From: Bacteroidales bacterium
GTDB lineage: Bacteria; Bacteroidota; Bacteroidia; Bacteroidales; UBA10428
Direction: 5' to 3'
Length of the DNA stretch: 5,300 nt
Assembly (NCBI GenBank): GCA_016926235.1
Contig: JAFGOZ010000557.1
Coordinates: forward strand, 1-5,300
Below are positions 1 to 5,300 of this stretch, one piece after another. The number at the start of each line of letters is the position of its first letter. Positions within the stretch are counted from its first letter, which is position 1. The position numbers and the translations under genes are program-made. The notes beneath the pieces were generated by a model. That model did not search any database, was not told the DNA's origin, and saw only the letters and a program-made list of their open reading frames with translations.

Positions 1-2272
1 AATGATCTGTCCCATTCCAGATAACGGATTGGTATCCAGCTGGTTGAGTTTCATTAACAAGAGTTGTTATTTCCTTGCCGAGTATATTGTAAATTTTAAT
101 GGTTACTTTTATCTCCTCTTTCAAAACATATTTTATGGTAGTAGTAGGATTGAATGGATTGGGATAGTTATTGGATAAAGTGTATTCATCTGGTAGAACT
201 TTGGAGCATACTTCGGTACTATCTTCATTATTTGATTTAATATTATCGTCGTCTTCTAATAAATTATTCTTGGCTGATGAAACCCTCTTAGCCATTCCAC
301 CGCCAAGCGATGGATCAATATAAGCATAAAATGTACCTCCTTTTTCTACAGTAAATCCAAGATCAAAAAATATTGCTTTTGCAGCTCTAAGTGTAACATT
401 GCCACCACTTGTTCCATTGCCTTTAACAGTATAGTAAGTTCCCCCACCTCGAGGAATATCAATTCTATCACCTGCAACAAAAATGGAATGCGGGCTCTCA
501 TGTGTTTCTGTTTCACCTATATTTACTAAGTCATTTTGCAGAACAAGACTGCCGCTTGCCTCTATTACAGCCCTGAAGGCATTAACCCTGCCCCATCCCA
601 TTTCTGCAGAGAGAGTATTATTATGATAATCATATCCACCTACCTTATCAGCTGTTTCTGTAATAATGTCGAGTACTTCACAATCCCAAGAGCGTAACGT
701 AGGATTCAGAGAAAGAACAAGAGCTGCGATGCCGGCAACTAGTGGGCAAGCTGCTGAAGTTCCCCCCATCCGCCCGGTGTATGAAAGATAATTTGTACCC
801 CAGTCAGGAAGTACTTCGCCCTGATGAGGATAGTTGTCTGATTTTCCAGGATTATCACCCGCTTCACCCGGAATATCCATACTCCATATTTCAAAACTCT
901 CATCTGGCATATAAAATTCATCATAATAAGCTCGATGAGAGGGGGCAACGACATCGATTCTCATGCTTGTGCTTGTTGGACTATAATCTGATTGCTGATC
1001 GTACCTATCTGAGGCACCTACCGCTATTACTCCTGGTACAGAAGTTATTCTAGCAGGAAATTCTACATATCCGTCGTCACCCTGAGAATGTTCCGCAGTG
1101 TTACCTGCAGCACAGACAACTACACATCCATAACTGATAGTTCCAATCTGCCTACCAAGATCAATCGCATTTTCAATTGCAGTCTCAATAACATCGTACT
1201 CGTTTTTAAAACCCCAACTACATGAAATAACATCGGCGCCATTATCCCATGCAAATTCAATGGCTTCGGCGCAGTCACTTACAACTATATATTCTTTCAC
1301 ATTCTTAAGGCGAACACGAATCGGCATGATTTTACAATTTGGTGCTATCCCCGAAATGCCTTGATTATTATTTTGTGTACCTGCAGCGATTCCGGCACAA
1401 GCGTTGCCATGATTAGAGTCTCCCTCAGGAGATGGATCATTATCATCTGAATAAATATCACTACCAGGAAGCCGGATTTGCCGGTTTGATGGTAAATCGG
1501 GATGATTTGCAGTGACGCCTTCGTCTATTATAGCAATTATAATATCGGAACTCCCCTTTGTAATTTGCCAGGCTTCAGGTGCATCAACGTCTGCATCCTC
1601 TAATCCGGTATGTCCATCATTGATTACTTGTCCAGTATTATGCAGATTAAATTGTTTATTGAAATATGTATCATTTGGAATTTCGCATCCATATGGAGTT
1701 ATTTTTACCAGAAAATTAGGTTGTGAGTAATGCACTAATCCGGTTTCAAAAAATTTATTAGCTACTTCTAATGTTTTGTCTTTTTCAGATACTATTAGAA
1801 TATCGCCAAAGTGGAATGATTTTTTTATTTTGAGTCTTAAAGAATTTAGCAGATTACTCTTCTGTTGCTCAGAGACCTCAGGTTTAAATTTTATACATAT
1901 TTCATCTGCTATTCCGATTTCATCTCCATTATTATCAAGGTACATAGTATAAACAGTTTGTACATTAGAATAACGCAGAGCCTCTAATTTTTGATTACTC
2001 CCCCTTACTATAAAAGTTTTAGAATTAATATTTTCAATAACGTAATCTTTGGGGATTAAACCTTCGCTGCTCAAAAGGTTGGAAAAAGTTGACATGCTGA
2101 CTTCTTTTTTAGTTTCTTTCGGTAACTGAACGATAACCTTATCAAATATCTTGGTTATTTCAATTTTTTCATATTTAGAATTATAATAGAAGATTCTATC
2201 ATATCCAGATATCTTGCTATAGATTGATATTAGTATAAACACTAACATGCTAACAACTATTTTATTTTTCAT
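1..2272 (-). CDS. Secreted subtilisin-like (S8) serine protease with T9SS sorting domain; C-terminus cut by window edge
   Basis: Extracellular endopeptidase; 757 codons are visible in one uninterrupted frame. Residues 1-24 form a signal peptide (MKNK, then a hydrophobic run). Residues 25-205 look like a propeptide, whose second half resembles the fervidolysin-type inhibitory prodomain and ends near YSQPNF. The catalytic domain spans about 205-570. It begins at QFNLHNTGQ and shows Asp250 (IIDEGV), His288 (SNHGNACAG), oxyanion Asn391 (CAAGN) and Ser506 (GGTSAACPLVAG), so all the catalytic residues are present. About 40 extra residues precede the serine. Residues 623-654 form a VTLRAAKAIFF-type beta-strand stack common in FCB secreted proteins, followed by an acidic, Asn-rich linker. 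The type A sorting domain starts at NYPNPFNPTTT (YPNPFNP at 703-709) and continues through YNILGKEITTLV; roughly its last 25 residues lie off the window. The start is supported by a GGGAG site five bases upstream. Family and export route are secure; the substrate is unknown. Confidence 0.95.
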   Translation of the reverse strand, partial: MKNKIVVSMLVFILISIYSKISGYDRIFYYNSKYEKIEITKIFDKVIVQLPKETKKEVSMSTFSNLLSSEGLIPKDYVIENINSKTFIVRGSNQKLEALRYSNVQTVYTMYLDNNGDEIGIADEICIKFKPEVSEQQKSNLLNSLRLKIKKSFHFGDILIVSEKDKTLEVANKFFETGLVHYSQPNFLVKITPYGCEIPNDTYFNKQFNLHNTGQVINDGHTGLEDADVDAPEAWQITKGSSDIIIAIIDEGVTANHPDLPSNRQIRLPGSDIYSDDNDPSPEGDSNHGNACAGIAAGTQNNNQGISGIAPNCKIMPIRVRLKNVKEYIVVSDCAEAIEFAWDNGADVISCSWGFKNEYDVIETAIENAIDLGRQIGTISYGCVVVCAAGNTAEHSQGDDGYVEFPARITSVPGVIAVGASDRYDQQSDYSPTSTSMRIDVVAPSHRAYYDEFYMPDESFEIWSMDIPGEAGDNPGKSDNYPHQGEVLPDWGTNYLSYTGRMGGTSAACPLVAGIAALVLSLNPTLRSWDCEVLDIITETADKVGGYDYHNNTLSAEMGWGRVNAFRAVIEASGSLVLQNDLVNIGETETHESPHSIFVAGDRIDIPRGGGTYYTVKGNGTSGGNVTLRAAKAIFFDLGFTVEKGGTFYAYIDPSLGGGMAKRVSSAKNNLLEDDDNIKSNNEDSTEVCSKVLPDEYTLSNNYPNPFNPTTTIKYVLKEEIKVTIKIYNILGKEITTLVNETQPAGYQSVIWNGTDH

Positions 2273-2277
2273 ATTAA

Positions 2278-2282
2278 CTCCC
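2278..2282 (-). promoter_or_regulatory. Ribosome binding site of the S8 protease gene
   Basis: On the minus strand the sequence reads GGGAG, then TTAAT, then ATG, a five-base spacer. It supports the ATG at 2270-2272 as the protease start, and the reading frame from there opens with a good signal peptide. Confidence 0.6.
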
Positions 2283-2367
2283 ATTTTTTCTTCAATGGAT
2301 GAGCATTGGATGTAAATAATAGAAATGCTTAAATTTTCTGTTTTTATAAGGTGAAATAAAATTTCTT

Positions 2368-2384
2368 CCGATATTAAATATTGG
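2368..2384. repeat. Short imperfect palindrome, possible operator
   Basis: The 17 bases CCGATATTAAATATTGG read almost the same on both strands. The outer CC/GG and the inner ATATT/AATAT arms are symmetric about a central A, with one mismatched pair. It lies about 95 bases upstream of the protease start. It could bind a dimeric regulator or be chance symmetry in AT-rich DNA; nothing else supports a function. Confidence 0.2.
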
Positions 2385-2430
2385 ACAACTTTCTATTTTT
2401 TTCAAAAGTATTTGTTGCCTGTTCATTAGC

Positions 2431-3651
2431 CTAATATTTTGTAATTGTTTTTGTTCTGGTTGGAATGGCAGAATTCATTTCAAAATATTCAATTAGAAAT
2501 CTTCCCTGATCAAAGAGCATTTTTAAATCACAAGATCGGTCGGATTCAATTGCGGTGAAAAATTGAGTTTTAGTATTATAATCAAAAGCTGTTATTGACC
2601 AATTATTGCCTGATCCAACTGCATAATACCATATCCCATACCAAATGTCCATTGCCAAATAAGGTTTTAAAGCAGTGATTTTTACCTTCAATGAGGTGCC
2701 TTTAGTTAAGTTAGCAGCAAGGCTAAAGTATTCACCTGAGTATGAAGTATCATTAAGTGCTAATATATTTTTTCCATACAATCCTAATGAAGGATATTCT
2801 ATCAGCGATTCAGTAATTGGAAATGAAGTACCTTCAATAAAATTTCTTAGATATGCTTCAAAATTTGGTATACTTGCGGTAACACCAAGATCAGAATATC
2901 TTTTTTCCAGATTATTTCTAATAGCAAGTGTATCAAGATAGACGACATGATTGATTAGTTGTGAACCTAATGAACTACTATTCAATTTGCCATCTTCTTT
3001 TATGTCCGTACTGATGTTAGACAGAAGTTCAGTTAATTCTCCTTCACTACGATAGCCCTGTAAAATTAATGAAATTGCCAACAGGATAGCATTACCATCC
3101 CCTTGTTCTGAAATATCCAGTAGATCAGAAGATGCAATATCAGTTTTTCTGATATTAAAAATAGCTAAAATGTCTGATTGAGCTTGCTGCTTAGCTTCAT
3201 CGAATGAAAAACCGTTTGATAAGAGATATTCTATTCGTGATTTTTCAAGATGAGTTATTATGTTGACATTTATCGTATTTTTATCAGATACGTCAGAGAG
3301 AGCATAAAGAGTAATTTGGGCTTTTGATTGCTCACCCAGAATTTCATTAAAATAAAAACCATCTGCCCTCAAGCAAACGTAATTTGAAGCCAATTCGATA
3401 TTATTTACTTCAAAGCCTCCCTTATTATCAGCAATCTGGGTATTAAATACTTTTCCGGTTTGAGATAAATCTTCGTCGAGTTCATTGATTGTAATCCCTG
3501 ATCCGTTGATAAAAGGTCCTTTTTGAACATATCCACTAATTTTCTCTTTTGTAATAATATTGGATTTAGGATAGGTTGAATTTTCGCATCTAAATATCAG
3601 GAATATCGCTATTATTGACATATAGATAATTGAAATTATGTTCGTTTTCAT
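2431..3651 (-). CDS. Probable lipoprotein of a VQKGPF-containing family, function unknown
   Basis: This 406-residue protein is not assignable to a named function. Residues 1-21 are a signal sequence (MKTN, then an Ile-rich hydrophobic stretch) ending in LIFRC. Cys22 is the candidate lipid-attachment residue, although Arg at -1 is atypical. Residues 37-120 (ISGYVQKGPFINGSGITINE to LYALSDV) look like a small beta-sandwich resembling carboxypeptidase-regulatory or transthyretin-like domains, with TGKVFNTQIAD and ADGFYFNEILGE as distinctive motifs. Residues 125-275, from NVNIITHLEKSRI onward, look mainly alpha-helical. Residues 290-406 appear beta-rich and Trp/Tyr-rich, ending in PTRTKTITKY. I recall similar proteins annotated as hypothetical or lipoprotein in other bacteria. 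An in-frame ATG 33 bases upstream is rejected as the start because AGGAGG lies nine bases before this one and the extension (MLKHIKRRLFK) would precede the signal peptide. It follows the propeller gene by 43 bases, probably in the same transcript. Confidence 0.85.
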   Translation of the reverse strand: MKTNIISIIYMSIIAIFLIFRCENSTYPKSNIITKEKISGYVQKGPFINGSGITINELDEDLSQTGKVFNTQIADNKGGFEVNNIELASNYVCLRADGFYFNEILGEQSKAQITLYALSDVSDKNTINVNIITHLEKSRIEYLLSNGFSFDEAKQQAQSDILAIFNIRKTDIASSDLLDISEQGDGNAILLAISLILQGYRSEGELTELLSNISTDIKEDGKLNSSSLGSQLINHVVYLDTLAIRNNLEKRYSDLGVTASIPNFEAYLRNFIEGTSFPITESLIEYPSLGLYGKNILALNDTSYSGEYFSLAANLTKGTSLKVKITALKPYLAMDIWYGIWYYAVGSGNNWSITAFDYNTKTQFFTAIESDRSCDLKMLFDQGRFLIEYFEMNSAIPTRTKTITKY

Positions 3652-3660
3652 TTTAAATAA

Positions 3661-3666
3661 CCTCCT
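3661..3666 (-). promoter_or_regulatory. Ribosome binding site deciding the lipoprotein start
   Basis: On the minus strand AGGAGG is followed by nine bases (TTATTTAAA) and then ATG at 3649-3651. This near-perfect Shine-Dalgarno sequence lies downstream of the longer in-frame ATG at 3682-3684, so it favours the 406-residue product over a 417-residue one. Confidence 0.85.
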
Positions 3667-3694
3667 TTTAATGTGTTTTAACATGTGAAAAAAT

Positions 3695-4954
3695 CTATTT
3701 TATTAATAAGAGTTTTTTAATCCTGACAAACGAACCGGCTTTTAATTGATAAAAATACAAACCGCTTGGTAATCCTGCAGCCATCCATTTCACTTCATAT
3801 CTTCCGGCAGTGAGTCTTTTATTCAATAAATGACAAATCTCTTTCCCCAGCTGATCATAAATCACTATAGAGACTTCTGAGTTATTTAGTATATAAAATG
3901 CGATCGTTGTGGAAGTGTTGAAAGGATTTGGATAATTCTGACCTAGTTCACATGAGGTGGGAATGTTATAATTTACTTTATGGATTAATGTAATAGGTTT
4001 CCTGTTGCGTAGAACGATACCTTTGTTAGTCCCGGCAAAAAGGCGATTTTTTGAATCAACGGCAAAAGCAGATACATAAACATTAGTCGTAAGGCTGTCT
4101 ACAATTTGGTTCCATGTTTCACCATTATCCGTTGAATAATAAATACCCCCTTCTCTTCCCGTGGTAGCAAAGAGATGATCATTCGAATCTATTTCGATTT
4201 TCCAAACAAAATAAGGATAGAAATCAAATAAGTCCTGCCATGTTTCACCATGATCCGTTGAACGACAAAGATATCCATATTCGTTTCCTGCAATTATCTG
4301 ATCTTTGGAATTCACGGCAAGGGCAAATACACGAACAAATTCAAAAATAATACCCTCATACTGATAACTAATGTTCCAGGTATCTCCATCATCAGTTGAG
4401 CGGTAAATATCACCCCAAGCCGTACCAATAAAAAGATCGTCATTCGAGTCTATGGCAATTGATTTTACATCATTCCTTACATTCTGTATATATGGAATCT
4501 CTACCCAGGTATTGCCATCATCTGTTGAACGATAAATACCATGTGAGCAAGCGACAAAAATATAATTTTTAGAATTTACAGCAAGTAATCCCGAATGATT
4601 TTCACTAATTTTTATCCAGGAGTTCCCATCATCTATTGAACGATAGATACCATTTGCCGCAGCAAAGATGTGATCGTTAGAATTTACAGCAAGTGATTGG
4701 ACATCTCTGCTGGTTAAGCCGTTATTAATTTGCACCCAGGTATCACCGTCATCTGTCGAACGGTAAATACCGCTGTCGCTGGTCGCAAAGTTACCGTCGG
4801 CGCCCGCAACAAAGAGATAACCTTTGGAATTTACGACTATTGCCCGGATACCATTGCTATAAGGACCGTTCGTTTGCTCCCAAAATTCCTGAGCAGGGAG
4901 GGCAATAGTGATCACAATGAATATAAATGTATAGCATATTACATTTTTTTTCAT
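3695..4954 (-). CDS. Secreted Asp-box (BNR-like) seven-bladed beta-propeller protein with T9SS type A sorting domain
   Basis: A complete 419-residue exported protein. The signal peptide is about residues 1-21 (MKKN, hydrophobic core, ALPA then Gln). Residues 23-316 contain six Asp boxes of the form S-x-D-x-G-x-T/S-W, at 66-73, 106-113, 143-150, 186-193, 232-239 and 274-281. Seven strands of the form (N/D)S(K/N)xxx(L/I)(F/I) indicate seven blades of about 40 residues; the last blade ends in a degenerate GIVLRN. Asp boxes are structural turns found in sialidases, sortilin/Vps10 and Ycf48-type propellers. No sialidase Arg triad or FRIP motif is apparent, so glycosidase activity is not claimed; a binding or scaffold role is more likely. 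The sorting domain spans about 337-419, from LGQNYPNPFNTSTTI through IYDQLGKEI to KKLLLIK, and is complete, implying T9SS export and surface attachment or release. The start is supported by AGAGGT six bases upstream. Confidence 0.93.
   Translation of the reverse strand: MKKNVICYTFIFIVITIALPAQEFWEQTNGPYSNGIRAIVVNSKGYLFVAGADGNFATSDSGIYRSTDDGDTWVQINNGLTSRDVQSLAVNSNDHIFAAANGIYRSIDDGNSWIKISENHSGLLAVNSKNYIFVACSHGIYRSTDDGNTWVEIPYIQNVRNDVKSIAIDSNDDLFIGTAWGDIYRSTDDGDTWNISYQYEGIIFEFVRVFALAVNSKDQIIAGNEYGYLCRSTDHGETWQDLFDFYPYFVWKIEIDSNDHLFATTGREGGIYYSTDNGETWNQIVDSLTTNVYVSAFAVDSKNRLFAGTNKGIVLRNRKPITLIHKVNYNIPTSCELGQNYPNPFNTSTTIAFYILNNSEVSIVIYDQLGKEICHLLNKRLTAGRYEVKWMAAGLPSGLYFYQLKAGSFVRIKKLLLIK
4109..4771 (-). 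repeat. DNA-level tandem repeats encoding the Asp-box blades
   Basis: Six related units at roughly 110-140-base spacing encode the (G)IYRSTDDG-type turns. The cores at 4503-4540, 4614-4651 and 4734-4771 are 38 bases each. The first differs from the second at about six positions and from the third at about five, so they are still alike at the nucleotide level. More diverged copies follow near 4371, 4240 and 4110. The pattern suggests blade duplication or gene conversion within the propeller. Confidence 0.8.
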
Positions 4955-5087
4955 ATCAATACCTCTAATTTAAATACTATTTTTCATCTTGAAGCTCCAA
5001 ATTCGTTATTAGCGGATATTATATTCACTTTTTTGATTTTATAATTTGCTATCATTCCTGTTCGATTGTGAAATGTTAAGTCTACAC
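4955..5087. other. Intergenic gap between the S74-domain gene and the propeller gene
   Basis: This 133-base AT-rich spacer carries the propeller ribosome binding site. It has no GC-rich hairpin with a T-run after the upstream stop codon. A minus-strand TATAAT lies at 5018-5023 but has no recognisable partner element at the right distance, and it does not fit the Bacteroidota-type TAnnTTTG element, so a promoter is possible but not called. Confidence 0.5.
4961..4966 (-). promoter_or_regulatory. Ribosome binding site of the propeller gene
   Basis: On the minus strand AGAGGT is followed by six bases (ATTGAT) and then ATG at 4952-4954. The spacing is normal, and the site supports this ATG as the start. 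Confidence 0.6.
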
Positions 5088-5300
5088 TTATTTACCAAGC
5101 TCCTTCTTCAAATCCTCAATCTCTTCCTGTTGCTCCTGAATAGCTTGCGTTAAAATCGGAATCATCTCAATATAATTGATTGATTTGTATATCAATGGTT
5201 CGCCTTTTTCATCCTCCGGCGGATGAGCTTCGGTGCTGACAAGTTCAGGAAATACTTCTTCTAATTCTTGAGCCGTGAAGCCATAATGCCTGCCAGATGC
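5088..5300 (-). CDS. C-terminal end of a protein with a peptidase S74 (endosialidase-type) chaperone domain; start outside window
   Basis: Only the last 70 residues and the stop codon are visible. The motif RHYGFTAQELEEVFPELV, followed by INYIEMIPILTQAIQEQQ and a short coiled-coil-like tail (EEIEDLKKELGK), is the typical end of the S74 intramolecular chaperone domain. In phage tail spikes and fibres this domain drives trimerisation of the preceding beta-structured fibre and then cuts itself off. In FCB bacteria it also occurs at the end of large exported proteins. The self-cleavage residues lie upstream of what is visible, so autoproteolysis cannot be judged, nor can the nature of the main protein (adhesin, fibre or enzyme). 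It is the first visible gene of the same-strand series, 133 bases before the propeller gene. Confidence 0.88.
   Translation of the reverse strand, partial: ASGRHYGFTAQELEEVFPELVSTEAHPPEDEKGEPLIYKSINYIEMIPILTQAIQEQQEEIEDLKKELGK

Larger units (their letters stand above)
2273..2430. other. Intergenic gap between lipoprotein and protease genes
   Basis: This 158-base, very AT-rich spacer holds the protease ribosome binding site and two weak symmetric stretches: an imperfect palindrome at 2368-2384 and a GAAAT/ATTTC inverted repeat at 2353-2365. Neither is a GC-rich hairpin followed by a T-run in the direction of transcription, so no intrinsic terminator is called. A promoter for the protease could sit here because the gap is longer than usual within an operon, but no consensus match is convincing. 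Confidence 0.5.

Noticed and set aside
739..954. Minus-strand open frame of 71 codons
   Set aside because: It lies in another frame inside the catalytic domain of the S8 protease, whose own frame runs through without interruption and includes the catalytic serine motif; the product has no recognisable features.
742..1053. Plus-strand open frame of 103 codons
   Set aside because: Antisense to the protease catalytic domain, with no family resemblance; a shadow frame.
1512..1730. Plus-strand open frame of 72 codons
   Set aside because: Antisense to the protease region around the catalytic Asp; low-complexity Ser/Ile/Cys-rich product; a shadow frame.
2353..2365. GAAAT/ATTTC inverted repeat as a terminator
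   Set aside because: A five-pair AT stem with a three-base loop and no proper T-run in the direction of transcription is too weak for an intrinsic terminator.
2675..2941. Plus-strand open frame of 88 codons
   Set aside because: Antisense to the C-terminal half of the lipoprotein gene, with no supporting motif; a shadow frame.
3652..3684. Longer N-terminus for the lipoprotein starting at 3684
   Set aside because: AGGAGG lies inside this extension, nine bases before the inner ATG, and the extension would bury the signal peptide behind a basic segment.
3695..4954. Sialidase (neuraminidase) function for the propeller protein
   Set aside because: Asp boxes are present, but the catalytic Arg triad and FRIP-type motif of sialidases are not seen, and the blades number seven rather than six.
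5018..5023. Minus-strand TATAAT upstream of the propeller gene
   Set aside because: No -35-like element at about 17 bases and no match to the Bacteroidota TAnnTTTG element; such hexamers are expected by chance in DNA this AT-rich.
4730..5044. Plus-strand open frame of 104 codons
   Set aside because: Antisense to the start of the propeller gene and the adjoining spacer; the signal peptide and Asp-box repeats on the other strand explain this DNA.

Overview
The window is AT-rich and carries four protein-coding regions, all on the minus strand, so transcription runs from high to low coordinates. Two of the proteins have the Por/type IX secretion system (T9SS) type A sorting domain, with its NYPNPFN motif and a Lys-rich, hydrophobic end. 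This places the source in the Fibrobacterota-Chlorobiota-Bacteroidota (FCB) supergroup. The NYPNPFNP(T)TTI wording and the low GC suggest Ignavibacteriota, Bacteroidota or a neighbouring candidate phylum, but the window alone does not decide between them.

In transcription order: (1) positions 5300-5088 hold the last 70 residues of a protein ending in a peptidase S74 (endosialidase-type) intramolecular chaperone domain; its start lies outside the window. (2) A 133-base gap follows. (3) Positions 4954-3695 encode a 419-residue exported protein predicted to fold as a seven-bladed Asp-box beta-propeller, with a complete T9SS sorting domain. (4) A 43-base gap holds a strong Shine-Dalgarno site. 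(5) Positions 3651-2431 encode a 406-residue probable lipoprotein of a family without an assigned function. (6) A 158-base gap contains no convincing terminator. (7) Positions 2272-1 encode a secreted subtilisin-like (S8) protease with a propeptide, an intact catalytic tetrad, a beta-strand-stack linker and a sorting domain cut by the window edge.

Every gene here appears to act in the envelope or outside the cell, through T9SS export, lipid anchoring or S74 chaperoned folding. The shared direction and the short gap between propeller and lipoprotein suggest that at least those two are co-transcribed. A common function for all four is only an inference. No RNA gene, mobile element, CRISPR array or recognised defence system was found. 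The window looks like ordinary cell-surface and secretome gene content. The points most worth a second look are the lipoprotein of unknown function, the active-site variations and pre-serine insertion of the protease, the DNA-level repetition in the propeller, and the S74-bearing protein at the right edge.
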